A program made the translations under genes and the position numbers. Under the pieces are notes generated by a model. That model did not search any database. It was not told the DNA's origin and worked only from the letters and a program-made list of their open reading frames with translations. Source: Prochlorococcus sp. AG-436-E22 (GTDB taxonomy: Bacteria; Cyanobacteriota; Cyanobacteriia; PCC-6307; Cyanobiaceae). Taken from it: 64,000 nt of DNA. Shown here piece by piece: positions 38,959-48,842 of this stretch (positions are counted from its first letter, which is position 1; every line of letters starts with the position of its first letter). Where the stretch lies: NCBI GenBank assembly GCA_003212615.1, contig QCPG01000002.1, positions 1 to 64,000 of the forward strand, written 5' to 3'.

Positions 38959-39570
38959 TTAAGATTGATTTGCTTCGCTTGGATGTGTGATCACTCTATC
39001 AATTAGGCCATAGTTTTTTGCCTCTTCTGCACTTAGAAAATAATCTCTATCAGTATCCTTTTCAATTTTCTCAAATGATTGACCTGTCATATCAGCCATA
39101 GACATGTTTAACATATCTTTAATTCTTAAAATTTCCTTAGCCTCTATTTCAATATCACTTGCTTGGCGTTGAGATGTGCCTCCTAGGGGTTGATGAATCA
39201 TGATTCTGCTATGAGGTAAAGCTACTCTTTTACCTTTAGTACCGGCGGCCAATAGGAAGGCACCCATGGAGGCTGCTAGGCCTACGCAAATTGTTACCAC
39301 ATCGCTTTTTACGTATTTGATAGTGTCATATATAGCCAAGCCAGCAGTAACTGATCCTCCTGGGCTATTTATATATAGATAGATAGGTTTGGAATTGTCA
39401 TCAGAATCAAGATACAGCATTTGTGCAACAAGGCTATTAGCAATACCATCATTAACTTCTTGTCCAAGAAAAAGAATTCTTTCAACTCCTAGTCTTGTAT
39501 ATATGTCAACCCATCTTTCGTATTGACTTCCGGGAAGTCTGTAAGGCACGCTTGGAGTTCCTATTGGCAT
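38959..39570 (-). CDS. clpP3: ATP-dependent Clp protease proteolytic subunit, ClpP3 type
   Basis: The 203-residue serine protease subunit keeps the full triad: Ser in [20 protein letters not shown], His in [11 protein letters not shown] and a downstream Asp. In S. elongatus the clpR and clpP3 genes form an operon and their products form one mixed ClpP3/ClpR core that works with ClpC. The same order here, with clpR 26 bp upstream, supports the ClpP3 name. The paralogue number is inferred from this context. Confidence 0.88.
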   Translation of the reverse strand: MPIGTPSVPYRLPGSQYERWVDIYTRLGVERILFLGQEVNDGIANSLVAQMLYLDSDDNSKPIYLYINSPGGSVTAGLAIYDTIKYVKSDVVTICVGLAASMGAFLLAAGTKGKRVALPHSRIMIHQPLGGTSQRQASDIEIEAKEILRIKDMLNMSMADMTGQSFEKIEKDTDRDYFLSAEEAKNYGLIDRVITHPSEANQS

Positions 39571-39596
39571 GATTTTAAAGTAATTGTTTGTGAGAG

Positions 39597-40268
39597 TTAA
39601 ATTTTATTTGGTAAATCTTTTTGACTTGTGAGTATTCTATCGATCACTCCATAATCTAGGGCTTCTTGAGGGTTGAGATAACTCATCCTGTCGGAGTCTT
39701 TAGAGAGTTCTTCTATAGTCTTCCCAGTATTACGAGATAGAATCTCCAGCATTGATTTTTTATTTTTCAAAACTTCCTCAGCTCTTATTTGAATATCGGT
39801 TGCTTGACCTCTTGCTCCGCTTATAGGTTGATGTAAAACAATAGAGGCGTGCGGAAGAGCTGCTCTTTGACCCTTCGTTCCAGATGAAAGGATCACTGCA
39901 GCAGTCCCCATTGCTTGTCCGATACAGATTGTATGTACTGGAGGCTTAATGTAGCTTATGGTATCGCAGATAGCGAAAGCTTCTGTTTCGAAACCAACAG
40001 CGTCACCAGTGTACCAACTTGTGCCGGTTGAATTGATATAGAAATAGATCGGTTTTTCTGGATCCTCAAACTCAAGGTAAAGAAGTTGAGCAATTATTAG
40101 CTCAGTAACATCCATTCCTAATTGTCTCTTCGCATCATCATCTGAAAATAATGGTAAACCGAGGTAGACAATTCTCTCTTTCAGTAAAAGAGAGGGCAGA
40201 TCTGGGGGCGGAGTCCTCATGACGGTGTTCTCGCCGTAATAAGGAGCAGATACAGTCATTTGTATCAC
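39597..40268 (-). CDS. clpR: ClpR, catalytically inactive ClpP paralogue
   Basis: The 223-residue ClpP-fold subunit lacks the nucleophile. Where ClpP3 reads [18 protein letters not shown] this protein reads [18 protein letters not shown], so Ser is replaced by Gly. The His region ([10 protein letters not shown]) remains. It also carries the ClpR-type insertion around [21 protein letters not shown]. ClpR pairs with ClpP3 in the mixed, essential cyanobacterial Clp core. It is the first gene of the pair. Confidence 0.92.
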   Translation of the reverse strand: MIQMTVSAPYYGENTVMRTPPPDLPSLLLKERIVYLGLPLFSDDDAKRQLGMDVTELIIAQLLYLEFEDPEKPIYFYINSTGTSWYTGDAVGFETEAFAICDTISYIKPPVHTICIGQAMGTAAVILSSGTKGQRAALPHASIVLHQPISGARGQATDIQIRAEEVLKNKKSMLEILSRNTGKTIEELSKDSDRMSYLNPQEALDYGVIDRILTSQKDLPNKI

Positions 40269-40299
40269 AAAAATAAGATTTATTTGATTCTAGCTAGAT

Positions 40300-41409
40300 T
40301 TAGCCTTGTGTCGCTGGTGATTTAAAAGATTTGTTTGACTCAGGATTATTTATCAGTTTTCCAAAGACCATTCTTCCTGTGGGGGTTTGTAGTGCACCTG
40401 TTATGACAATATCTAATCTGCTTCCGACAAAATCCTTTGCTTCATCAATAACAACCATTGTTCCATCATCTAAATATCCTATACCTTGCATTTTTTCTTT
40501 ACCCTCCCTAACAATTTTTATATTAAGTGATTCTCCTGGTTGTACCTCTGGCCTTAAAGCAATAACTAGATCACTCAAATTCATAACTTTTAATTCTTTA
40601 ACTTCAGCAATCTGAGAAAGATTATAATCAGCGGTAATTAAAGTTCCTGTCATATCCTCAGTAATTTTCAGGAGTTTTTCATCTACCCCCTTACCTTCAT
40701 ACTTTGTTGGGTTGATCACAAGTCTTCTTCCGTATAACTCTCTTAATTCTTTTAGCAATTTTAGACCTCTTCTGCCTTTAGACCTTTTTTCATTGCTGCT
40801 TGAGTCAGCTAAGGTTTGTAGTTCATCCATTACACTTTGAGCAACAATTAATTGTCCTTCCAGCAAACCGCAACTTAATAGGCCATTTATTCTGCCATCA
40901 ATAATTACACTAGTATCTAGAATTTTTGGACTTGCAGCAGGGAGTATTCCTTCATTAACTAGATATGCATCCGTATTATTTGGATTGAATAATCTTAATA
41001 ATGTCCTTCCATGGGTATCCGCTAACTTATAACCAAGCACACCAAAGAAAATATTGCTTAATATAGCTGCCAAAGGTTTTGCAAAAAAGACTTCTCTCGG
41101 GAATGGGATTAATAGTATTGGGGCAAGAAGGAGATTCGCAACAAGTAATCCTAAAATTAATCCAACTGACCTACTAATTAATAAATCCGTAGGCATCGTC
41201 CTTATTTGATCAAGAAACGTTTTTCTAAGTTGAAGGAATACAAAACCAGCTGCTAATCCTATTAAAAAACCTATTATTCCTAAAACAATTCTAAATCCTT
41301 CAATATTAGACACCTCTTTAAGTATATCTACTGGCAACAAATCAACTCCAAGCCATCCTGAAGCAGCCCCAGACAATACAAATAAAATTAATACTAAGAT
41401 ATCTGTCAT
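40300..41409 (-). CDS. PIN/TRAM domain membrane protein (YacL-like)
   Basis: The 369-residue protein has four hydrophobic segments in residues 1-135. A PIN-domain nuclease fold follows, with KILDTSVIIDGRINGLL, MDELQTLADSSSNEKRSKGRRGLKLL and TADYNLSQIAEV, which supply the acidic metal ligands. A C-terminal TRAM RNA-binding domain (GESLNIKIVREGKEKMQGIGYLDDGTMVVID) completes it. This matches YacL-type proteins, presumed RNases anchored at the membrane. Physiological target unknown. Confidence 0.85.
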   Translation of the reverse strand: MTDILVLILFVLSGAASGWLGVDLLPVDILKEVSNIEGFRIVLGIIGFLIGLAAGFVFLQLRKTFLDQIRTMPTDLLISRSVGLILGLLVANLLLAPILLIPFPREVFFAKPLAAILSNIFFGVLGYKLADTHGRTLLRLFNPNNTDAYLVNEGILPAASPKILDTSVIIDGRINGLLSCGLLEGQLIVAQSVMDELQTLADSSSNEKRSKGRRGLKLLKELRELYGRRLVINPTKYEGKGVDEKLLKITEDMTGTLITADYNLSQIAEVKELKVMNLSDLVIALRPEVQPGESLNIKIVREGKEKMQGIGYLDDGTMVVIDEAKDFVGSRLDIVITGALQTPTGRMVFGKLINNPESNKSFKSPATQG

Positions 41410-41505
41410 ATCTATAATCTACTAGGATTTATTAATTGAGTAAATAAGGATTTGATTTTTTTCGATCCTTAATTTCTTTTTGGAGCTTAAAAATGTATTT
41501 AAATT

Positions 41506-42729
41506 ATGAATAAGTATCCAAGAAGCGCTTATATACACATCCCTTTTTGCCATAGAAGGTGCTTTTATTGTGATTTTGCTGTTATTCCAATAGGAAACAA
41601 AGTTGAAACTTTACAAGGTTATGGAAGCAAAACTGTTAAAGAATATTTGCACTTTTTATACAAAGAAATATTGTCAATTAAGCATAAATCACCTCTTTCG
41701 ACAATTTATGTAGGAGGTGGCACACCATCAATTTTGGATCCTAAACAAATAAAAGAATTAATTGATATTTTTAAAGAACATTATGGAATTGACTATGGTG
41801 CTGAAATTACTATGGAGGTTGATCCAGCTAGCTTTAGTCAAGATGATCTTTATGGATTCATAAATGCTGGGATAAATAGATTTAGTCTTGGAGTACAAAG
41901 TTTTAATAACCAGATACTTCAAAAGTCGGGAAGGCGACATTTGAGAGAAGATGCTGAAAAATCTTGTTTATGGTTGAAAAGAGAATATGATTCTGGGTCA
42001 ATAAAAAGCTGGAGCTTAGATTTAATTCAAAACTTGCCACTTAGTGGATATAAAGAATGGCAAGATGACTTAAAAAAAGCCATGACATTTTCACCTCCAC
42101 ATATATCTATTTATGATTTAAATATTGAAAATGGCACTGTTTTTAAAAAATTAGTTAATTTAGGAAAATTAAAACTTCCAAGTGATGAAGAAGCTTTTAG
42201 AAATAGTGAATTAACTCATTTAATTTTAAAAAACTCAGGTTATTCAAGATATGAAATCTCAAACTATTGCCTCCCGCGGCATCAATCGAGACATAACAGA
42301 GTTTATTGGAGTGGTTCAGGCTGGTGGAGTTTTGGTCAAGGTTCTACTAGTTCGCCTTGGGGAGAAAAGTTAACTAGGCCAAGAGTTAGTAAAGAATATA
42401 AAGATTGGGTAATTAGACAATACGAACTTAATTTGGATACATCCCTAATTAATAAGGATTTTGTCTATAAAGAACTTGATGAGAAAATAATGTTGGGATT
42501 GAGACTTAGAGAGGGTATAGATATCTATGAGGTGTTTAAAGAACAAAACTGGGAAAAGAAAAAATTTCAAAGTAACTTTAGTAAATTGCTTCAAGAATGG
42601 GAAAGATTTTTTGAACTTGGATTATTAGTTAGAAAGGGTAATAGATTCTTTTTATCTGAGCCTAAAGGAATGGAGCTAAGCAATCAAATTCTTATTTCCA
42701 TGTTTAAGTGGTGGGATGAGATTAATTAA
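41506..42729 (+). CDS. hemW: HemW-like radical SAM protein
   Basis: The 407-residue protein opens with YIHIPFCHRRCFYCDF, the C-x3-C-x2-C cluster motif with the phenylalanine typical of HemN/HemW. IYVGGGTPSIL and RFSLGVQSFNNQIL follow. HemW is thought to be a heme chaperone rather than a coproporphyrinogen oxidase; length near 400 and the single extended C-terminal domain favour HemW over HemN. Older annotation calls it coproporphyrinogen III oxidase. It overlaps panB by 8 bp, convergent. Confidence 0.85.
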   Translation: MNKYPRSAYIHIPFCHRRCFYCDFAVIPIGNKVETLQGYGSKTVKEYLHFLYKEILSIKHKSPLSTIYVGGGTPSILDPKQIKELIDIFKEHYGIDYGAEITMEVDPASFSQDDLYGFINAGINRFSLGVQSFNNQILQKSGRRHLREDAEKSCLWLKREYDSGSIKSWSLDLIQNLPLSGYKEWQDDLKKAMTFSPPHISIYDLNIENGTVFKKLVNLGKLKLPSDEEAFRNSELTHLILKNSGYSRYEISNYCLPRHQSRHNRVYWSGSGWWSFGQGSTSSPWGEKLTRPRVSKEYKDWVIRQYELNLDTSLINKDFVYKELDEKIMLGLRLREGIDIYEVFKEQNWEKKKFQSNFSKLLQEWERFFELGLLVRKGNRFFLSEPKGMELSNQILISMFKWWDEIN

Positions 42730-43495
42730 GTCTTTCAGAGTCTACCCATTCTTTTAATTTATCCTCAAATAATTTCTTTCCTTGAATAATCGGTTGGCAA
42801 AATGGTGGTTGATCATCATTAAGGCCTAACAAATCTGCAGTAACTCTTACTTGTCCATCACAATAATTACCTGCACCGATGCCTATTATGGGAATGTTTA
42901 AGTTATTTTGTATTTCTTTAGCTAGCAACTCAGGAATATGTTCAAGGACTATTGAAAAACATCCTAATTTTTCAAGAATTGAAGCTTCTTTCTTGATTTT
43001 TTCTTGGCTTTCTAAGCTTTCTCCTTGTTTCTTTAAACCTAGATTTAAATAGCTTTGTGGAGTAAGACCTATATGACCCATAACAGGGATTCCCATTCTT
43101 ATTAATCTAGAAATAACTGTTTGTATTTCTGGTTCAGCCCCTTCTACCTTTACAGCTTTTGCATAAGTGCTTTGAATAATTTTCCCTGCATACTCCACAG
43201 CCTTATCCTCTCCACATTGGTAAGTCAGAAAAGGCATGTCGGAGACGACCAAAGGTTGATCTGCAATTTTCTTCTTAAACCCTCTCGAAACAGCATTAGT
43301 GTGATAAATTATGTTTTCTAAAGTTAATGGCAATGTAGATTTGTATCCTAAACAGACCATTGCTAAGGAATCTCCTACTAGCACGAGATCAGGATTAGCT
43401 TGTTCTGCAATGGATCCTGATATTGAGTCCCATGCAGTTAGTGCAATAATTTTTTGAGATTTTTCTTTATACTTAACGAGGTCTGAAGGTAACAT
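42722..43495 (-). CDS. panB: 3-methyl-2-oxobutanoate hydroxymethyltransferase
   Basis: PanB makes ketopantoate for coenzyme A synthesis using methylene-tetrahydrofolate. The 257-residue TIM barrel contains ALTAWDSISGSIAEQANPDLVLVGDSLAMV, with the Mg2+-binding Asp, then VKVEGAE and PVMGHIGLTPQS. The catalytic Glu lies in IVLEHIPELLAKEI, and GIGAGNYCDGQVRV closes the family pattern. Confidence 0.95.
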   Translation of the reverse strand: MLPSDLVKYKEKSQKIIALTAWDSISGSIAEQANPDLVLVGDSLAMVCLGYKSTLPLTLENIIYHTNAVSRGFKKKIADQPLVVSDMPFLTYQCGEDKAVEYAGKIIQSTYAKAVKVEGAEPEIQTVISRLIRMGIPVMGHIGLTPQSYLNLGLKKQGESLESQEKIKKEASILEKLGCFSIVLEHIPELLAKEIQNNLNIPIIGIGAGNYCDGQVRVTADLLGLNDDQPPFCQPIIQGKKLFEDKLKEWVDSERLN

Positions 43496-43540
43496 AAGAA
43501 ATTTATGTATCTTTTTTAATCAAGAATTGCTAGTATTGTT

Positions 43541-43638
43541 ATGACTCGGCCTTTCGCGGTTTTAACGCCTAAACCTGGTCAGGACCGGAAGGTAGCAGCC
43601 ACAAGGGATGCTTGAGGCAGGCGAGATAACCGAGTCAC
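43541..43638 (+). ncRNA. ffs: Signal recognition particle 4.5S RNA
   Basis: The apical domain GGTCAGGACCGGAAGGTAGCAGCC is the conserved SRP domain IV with its GGAA tetraloop and symmetric internal loop. The ends pair as TGACTCGG (43542) with CCGAGTCA (43630-43637), giving a short bacterial SRP RNA of about 97 nt that binds Ffh. TAGTAT about five bases upstream is a plausible -10. It is convergent with ftsZ. Confidence 0.95.
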
Positions 43639-43655
43639 TCTATTTTACCTAATAG

Positions 43656-44771
43656 TTAGTCTATATCTTTCTTATTCTGTCTTAACTTCAAAAACTCTGG
43701 AATATTTGCTCCTAACTCTTTATTATTGGAATCATTATAAAAAGATTGATTAGATAATCTGTTTCTAATTCTTTGTTGCTTCAATGGTTGGTTTGTATCA
43801 AAACCAGTTGCAATGACAGTAACTTGTATCTCTCCTTCCATATCTTCGTTTACTGCTTGACCAACTATTATATTCGCATCCTGATCTACGACATCACTAA
43901 TAACTTCTCCAACTGAGTTGACATCATCAAGAGTCAAATCTCTCCCTCCAGTAATATTTACAAGGCAACCTTTTGCTCCATCAATTCTTCCTGCTTCTAG
44001 TAATGGACTATTGATGGCCGCTTGAGCAGCTTCTATCGCTCTAGATCTGCCAGATCCAATACCCACACCAAGAAGCGCTGTACCAGCTTCAGTCATGACT
44101 GATCGCACATCCGCAAAGTCAAGATTTACCTCGCCTGGGCGGGTAATTACTTCACTTATACCTTGAACCCCCATTCTTAAAACATCATCAGCATTCCTAA
44201 ACGCTTCTTGAATAGAGGCACCAGATGAAACTTCTTTTAACCGATCATTTGGTATGACAATAAGAGTATCAACATTTTCTGCCAACCTTGCAATTCCTTC
44301 TTCTGCTTGACGCATTCTCCTTTTCCCTTCGAAAGAAAAAGGTTTAGTTACTATTCCAATTGTTAATGCTCCGCTTTGCTTTGCTACTTCAGCAACAACT
44401 GGAGCTGCTCCTGTGCCAGTACCCCCACCCATTCCTGCTGCTATGAAAACTAAGTCGGATCCTTCTAGTGATTGTTGAAGCTCATCTCTAGATTCTTCTG
44501 CAGCCTTTTGACCGATACTTGGATTTCCTCCCGCTCCAAGCCCTCTTGTTAAATTCTGACCTAACTGGACCCTGCGTTCAGCAGAGGACTGCAGTAAGGC
44601 TTGCGCATCAGTATTAAGAACTCTGAATGACACGCCTTCAAGATCACTATCAATCATTCTGTTTACAGCGTTACTTCCACCACCTCCTACACCAATAACT
44701 TCTATTTTGGCGTTTTGGCTTGGAAGAATTTCTCTCGATTGATCAAAGTTTGGATTGTTACCGAAGCTCAT
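43656..44771 (-). CDS. ftsZ: Cell division GTPase FtsZ
   Basis: FtsZ polymerises into the division ring. The 371-residue tubulin homologue shows [14 protein letters not shown] near residue 28, the tubulin signature [24 protein letters not shown] and the T7 loop [11 protein letters not shown]. The C-terminal tail is short and Lys/Asp-rich. It follows ftsQ after a 180-bp gap that holds a long A+T palindrome, so it probably has its own promoter. Confidence 0.97.
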   Translation of the reverse strand: MSFGNNPNFDQSREILPSQNAKIEVIGVGGGGSNAVNRMIDSDLEGVSFRVLNTDAQALLQSSAERRVQLGQNLTRGLGAGGNPSIGQKAAEESRDELQQSLEGSDLVFIAAGMGGGTGTGAAPVVAEVAKQSGALTIGIVTKPFSFEGKRRMRQAEEGIARLAENVDTLIVIPNDRLKEVSSGASIQEAFRNADDVLRMGVQGISEVITRPGEVNLDFADVRSVMTEAGTALLGVGIGSGRSRAIEAAQAAINSPLLEAGRIDGAKGCLVNITGGRDLTLDDVNSVGEVISDVVDQDANIIVGQAVNEDMEGEIQVTVIATGFDTNQPLKQQRIRNRLSNQSFYNDSNNKELGANIPEFLKLRQNKKDID

Positions 44772-44856
44772 CTCTTAAATAGGGATCTAATACTAGTATT
44801 GGGTGCATTATGAACTTACTAAGCTCATCTGTAGGAGTTTGTTGAGGAAAATCCTT

Positions 44857-44881
44857 AAAATATTTAATTATTAAATATTTT
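44857..44881. repeat. 25-bp A+T-only palindrome in the ftsQ-ftsZ gap
   Basis: AAAATATTTAAT-T-ATTAAATATTTT has perfect 12-base arms around one base. It sits about 85 bp upstream of the ftsZ ATG. Because it lies between two division genes transcribed the same way, it could be an operator for ftsZ, a weak hairpin that trims ftsQ mRNA, or a chance A+T structure. Confidence 0.45.
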
Positions 44882-44951
44882 GTTTTAAATGCTAAACCCA
44901 CATCAACACTACAATAATTAAAAAAAATTATTTAATATCAATTTTCAAATA

Positions 44952-45677
44952 TTAGGGTTTGAACACTTTTATTTTTGGTTTATTTGGATCAGTAAGATCA
45001 ATATTATCTATTTTTGTATGAAAATTATTTTTCTTAAATTCATTTTTTAGGTTATTTATTATTTGCAATTGATAGTTGATTAAATTTGGGTTAAATCCTA
45101 AGAATATTGTTTTTAAATCCTTTTCCTCAACTGTTAGAAACCCATTGGTTGAAAAATTTATTTTAACTATATCAAATTCATAATTCTCTTGGGCAATTAA
45201 AATTTCAGATAATATTTTTTTGAATTGTTCTTTCCAACCAAAAACTTGTATAGTTAATTGACTCAAATTTATATCTTCTGCATTTTGTTTATTGATAAAA
45301 ATTCCATCTTTATCAATAAAGCCTAAGATTTTTTCGTCATTAAATATTCTTTCACCATATGCTATAGGAGTTCTTGTTTTAACATGAACTTTCAAACCAA
45401 AAGGCAATATTTCTCTACTCACTGAAACATTCTTAAGCGATAAATTTTGTTTTAACTCTTTTTCTAAAAAATTAGTTTTAATAAAAATTAATCGGATTGG
45501 AAATTTTAAAGATGAATTTTTTACCAGGTCATTCTTCGAGAATAATTCACTCCCAGAAATTTTAATGTCCTGAATATTAACCTTTTTTAGGGTTTTTAAG
45601 CTTATTAAGCTTGTAGAAAATAGAAATAAAATTAGAAATACAAAGCGTCTAGGGTGAATTTCTTGTTGGTTTTTCAC
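44952..45677 (-). CDS. ftsQ: FtsQ-type division protein
   Basis: The 241-residue product has a short N-terminal cytoplasmic lead, a membrane helix (FVFLILFLFSTSLISL, about residues 12-27) and an FtsQ POTRA domain (VNIQDIKISGSELFSKNDLVKNSSL). A beta domain with VSVSREILPFGLKVHVKTRTPIAYG follows. Sequence drift is high, as usual for FtsQ, but position between ddl and ftsZ supports it. It starts at GTG overlapping the upstream stop (GTGA), so translation is coupled. Confidence 0.85.
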   Translation of the reverse strand: MKNQQEIHPRRFVFLILFLFSTSLISLKTLKKVNIQDIKISGSELFSKNDLVKNSSLKFPIRLIFIKTNFLEKELKQNLSLKNVSVSREILPFGLKVHVKTRTPIAYGERIFNDEKILGFIDKDGIFINKQNAEDINLSQLTIQVFGWKEQFKKILSEILIAQENYEFDIVKINFSTNGFLTVEEKDLKTIFLGFNPNLINYQLQIINNLKNEFKKNNFHTKIDNIDLTDPNKPKIKVFKP

Positions 45678-46084
45678 AAATCACATCGAGCCTTTTCCAT
45701 TAATTGGTCCATCCATTTTCTCGCCTGTTCTGCATCTGAAAATGGTACATCCATCTCTTTCCCATCACCTACTAATCTCAACCTGCACTTTCCTTGAGAT
45801 TCATTTGTTAGAGGAGCTTCTCCTGAAGTTAGAGCCATTAATTCAACTAATTCTAGTTTCTTGATTGTGAAACTATCTTTTTCTTCAAATATACCAGCTT
45901 CAAATGCGCTCCATCTTAATTCCCCATCTTTTAAGGACGCTGCACCTGAACTATCTAACTTACAAAGTTCAGAACCATTCGCCCAGCTCCTAAAAAGATT
46001 TTGCCTTCTTCTTTCTAACCATCCCAGAGCAGTTAATAAAACGAAGATAAATAGTAATGGTAACCAAAGAAGTCCATGCAACAT
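45674..46084 (-). CDS. Conserved single-span protein in the ddl-ftsQ interval, unknown
   Basis: The 136-residue protein has an N-terminal helix (LLWLPLLFIFVLLTALGWL, about residues 5-23). A soluble domain of about 110 residues ends EQARKWMDQLMEKARCDL. Its composition is less Asn/Lys-rich than its neighbours. I know no named family. It sits exactly between ddl (10 bp) and ftsQ (4-bp overlap), where it may contribute to wall or division assembly; that is inference from position. Confidence 0.75.
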   Translation of the reverse strand: MLHGLLWLPLLFIFVLLTALGWLERRRQNLFRSWANGSELCKLDSSGAASLKDGELRWSAFEAGIFEEKDSFTIKKLELVELMALTSGEAPLTNESQGKCRLRLVGDGKEMDVPFSDAEQARKWMDQLMEKARCDL

Positions 46085-46094
46085 TTGATTTGAA

Positions 46095-47162
46095 TTATAA
46101 ATCTAGAGATATATCTACTAGTTTAGCCACAAGTTCTTCAATATTTAAACCTGAAGCTTTCCAAAGCATTGGAAACATACTTTTTTTTGTAAAACCAGGA
46201 ATTGTATTTATTTCATTTAACAAGATTTTATTAGAAGATTTTTCTAAAAAGAAATCTATTCTTGCAAAACCAAAAATATTTAGTGCTCTACAACTTCGAA
46301 CAGCAATTTTTTTGATTTCTTCGGTAATTTTAGAATCTATTTCAGCTGGGATAGTTATCTGATTATTTAACTTGTATTTTGAATCATAATCATACCAATC
46401 ACTTTCGTACTTTACTTCGCCTATCTCAGAGGTTAAGAGTTTTGAATTTCCAATTATTCCGCATTCAATCTCTCTTACCTCTAAACCTTCCTCTATTAAA
46501 ATTCTTTGATCAATTATCCCAGCCTTTTCTAATGCTTGAAATATTTCTGATTCATTTGTGACTTTAGAAATACCAAGAGATGATCCAGAGTTAGATGGTT
46601 TAACAAAAACAGGAAAATTAAATTTTTTTAAAATCTCATCAATCAACTTATTTTTTACTTCTTTATCATTGAGATCTTTATTTTGAAAAACTAGATAATT
46701 AACTTGTGGAAGTTTAAAATTTGAGAAAATTGTTTTCATCATTATTTTATCCATTCCTAGAGCAGAGCCTATAATTCCACATCCGACTAAAGGTTTCTTA
46801 GTGAATTTCAGTAAGCCATGAATTGATCCGTCTTCACCATTAAATCCATGCAGAAGAGGAAACCAAACATCAACATTTTGAAAGTCTATTCCTTCTAGGA
46901 AGTTAATTTTTTCTTGATTAAAAATTCCTTGTTTTTTTGTTGTATTGTTTTCAATTTCACCAATTAGGATCTGCTCTGAGAGATCACTATCAAGCCAAAC
47001 TCCATATTTATTTATATAAAAGGCTCTAACAGTAAAGCGTTGTTTGTTTATTTTTGAATTAAAGGCTTGAAAAACTGTTTTTGCAGAGGATATCGATACT
47101 TCATGTTCATTAGAATCCCCACCAAATATTAACCCTACACATTTTTTATGTTTCCCAATCAT
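46095..47162 (-). CDS. ddl: D-alanine-D-alanine ligase
   Basis: Ddl makes the D-Ala-D-Ala dipeptide for peptidoglycan. The 355-residue ATP-grasp protein has VGLIFGGDSNEHEVSISSA near residue 9, PLLHGFNGEDGSIHGLLKF, FPVFVKPSNSGSSLGISKV and LLNEINTIPGFTKKSMFPMLW. These cover the Ddl nucleotide and metal sites. Length is normal for the longer Ddl type. It follows miaB by 10 bp and leads into the ftsQ-ftsZ group. Confidence 0.95.
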   Translation of the reverse strand: MIGKHKKCVGLIFGGDSNEHEVSISSAKTVFQAFNSKINKQRFTVRAFYINKYGVWLDSDLSEQILIGEIENNTTKKQGIFNQEKINFLEGIDFQNVDVWFPLLHGFNGEDGSIHGLLKFTKKPLVGCGIIGSALGMDKIMMKTIFSNFKLPQVNYLVFQNKDLNDKEVKNKLIDEILKKFNFPVFVKPSNSGSSLGISKVTNESEIFQALEKAGIIDQRILIEEGLEVREIECGIIGNSKLLTSEIGEVKYESDWYDYDSKYKLNNQITIPAEIDSKITEEIKKIAVRSCRALNIFGFARIDFFLEKSSNKILLNEINTIPGFTKKSMFPMLWKASGLNIEELVAKLVDISLDL

Positions 47163-47172
47163 TTAGTAAAAG

Positions 47173-48567
47173 TTATAAGCAAAGTTCGCCTGTTAAAGAA
47201 AAAGGTCTTGCTTCATTTATTCTGACATCTATCTCATCTCCCAATGAAAAATTAAATTTAATGTTTTTGGGAATCTCTACGAAAGTTAATCTATTAGTCC
47301 TAGTTCTACCCATGATTTGTGACGAATTTTTTGGATTTAAACCCTCAATTAAAACACTTTCAATATTATTCATGTATCTTTGATTTCTACTCCTAGCAGT
47401 TTTCTCGACCAAAGCATTAATTTCCTGCAATCTAGCTTTTTTTACTTCTTCAGGAAGTTGATTAGTCCAAACTGCTGCAGGCGTATTTGGCCTTGGAGAG
47501 TATGCTGCTGTATTTACTTGATCAAAGCCAATATCTGATATTAGCTTTAATGTATCTTGATATTGTTGTTCGGTTTCTCCTGGGAAAGCAACTATTGCGT
47601 CAGCTGTGATTGATGCATCTGGCATTAATGATCTTATATTCTCTATAATATTTTTATACTTTTTGATAGTATATCCTCTTGACATTTGTTTTAAGATTTC
47701 ATTATTTCCACTTTGGAAGGGAATATGGAAATGTTCACAGACTTTATCAAGTTCATAACAAGCTTGAATTAACCTTTTTGAAAAATATCTTGGATGACTC
47801 GTAGCAAATCTTATTCTATTAATCCCATTAACATCATGAATGTAATATAAAAGATCGGTTAGAGTATTTTCTTTTCTCCCCTCTTTTGAAGTTCCTGGCA
47901 GATCTCTACCATAAGCATCAATATTCTGACCCAAAAGAGTAATTTCTTTAAAATTATCATCAGCTAATTTTTGTATCTCACTTTTTATCGCATTTGGATA
48001 TCTTGATTGCTCTTTTCCTCTGACAGAGGGAACTACACAATATGAACATCTTTCATTACATCCATAAATGATATTAACCCAGCCACAAATAGAGCTTTCT
48101 CTTCTAGCACTTGTTATGTCTTCAGAAATGAAGATTTCTTCTGTGGCAGCAACTTGATTTCCTAAATCAACTTTCTCCAGAAGATTCTCAAGGTTGTTCA
48201 CGTGTTGAGGCCCCATTACTAGATCGAGTTCTGGGACTCTTCTTAGTAAGGACTCCCCCTCCTGCTGAGCAAGGCAACCTGCAACAACAAGTTTTAGGCT
48301 AGGTGTTTTGTGCTTTCTTTTTGCTTGTCTTCCTAGAAAACTATAAACTTTTTGCTCCGCATTATCTCTGATAGTGCATGTATTGTACAAGACCAAATCG
48401 GCATTTAATTCATTATCTGCTCTGGTATATCCCATTTTCTCTAATGTCCCTGCCATTCTCTCAGAATCAGCCTTGTTCATTTGGCATCCAAATGTAGTTA
48501 TCCAATAACTGCCAGTAGTTGAATTTTTTTGAAATTTTTTTGCGTCTGGTTTTGTTTTTGTTAGCAC
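47173..48567 (-). CDS. miaB: tRNA-2-methylthio-N6-dimethylallyladenosine synthase
   Basis: MiaB adds the 2-methylthio group to i6A37 in tRNAs that read UNN codons. The 464-residue radical SAM methylthiotransferase has the N-terminal cluster region [15 protein letters not shown] with [13 protein letters not shown] and [10 protein letters not shown]. The radical SAM motif is [15 protein letters not shown], and a C-terminal TRAM domain ends the chain. It heads the leftward run to ddl and ftsZ. Confidence 0.95.
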   Translation of the reverse strand: MLTKTKPDAKKFQKNSTTGSYWITTFGCQMNKADSERMAGTLEKMGYTRADNELNADLVLYNTCTIRDNAEQKVYSFLGRQAKRKHKTPSLKLVVAGCLAQQEGESLLRRVPELDLVMGPQHVNNLENLLEKVDLGNQVAATEEIFISEDITSARRESSICGWVNIIYGCNERCSYCVVPSVRGKEQSRYPNAIKSEIQKLADDNFKEITLLGQNIDAYGRDLPGTSKEGRKENTLTDLLYYIHDVNGINRIRFATSHPRYFSKRLIQACYELDKVCEHFHIPFQSGNNEILKQMSRGYTIKKYKNIIENIRSLMPDASITADAIVAFPGETEQQYQDTLKLISDIGFDQVNTAAYSPRPNTPAAVWTNQLPEEVKKARLQEINALVEKTARSRNQRYMNNIESVLIEGLNPKNSSQIMGRTRTNRLTFVEIPKNIKFNFSLGDEIDVRINEARPFSLTGELCL

Positions 48568-48638
48568 TTTGCTAGGAATTTTTTATGATTCTTAATTCAA
48601 AATTACAAGTTAAATAATTTTGCTGCAATTTTTTTGAG

Positions 48639-48712
48639 GGCGAGCGAGGGGATTCGAACCCCCGAATAGCGGCGCCACAAGCCGCTGCCTTAACCACTTG
48701 GCGACGCCCGCC
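48639..48712 (-). tRNA. tRNA-His (GTG)
   Basis: Acceptor GCGGGCG/CGCTCGC (one G-U pair), with the extra G at -1 opposite C73 that is specific to histidine tRNA. The anticodon stem is GCGGC/GCCGC with loop TTGTGGC, giving anticodon GTG. Length is 74 including G-1. CCA is not encoded. Confidence 0.96.
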
Positions 48713-48842
48713 TCACATTTATAAATTTAACAACTCACGGGTAATTTTTCATAGTTATTTTTATCATTTATCGAAATTTGAATTATTTTTTTTTATTCAG
48801 TAAAGTTTTCTTATGATTTAAAATAGAAGAAAATGAAAAAAT

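Noticed and set aside
41506-42729. Oxygen-independent coproporphyrinogen III oxidase (HemN)
   Set aside because: Length and N-terminal cluster context fit HemW better; the enzyme activity cannot be claimed from sequence.
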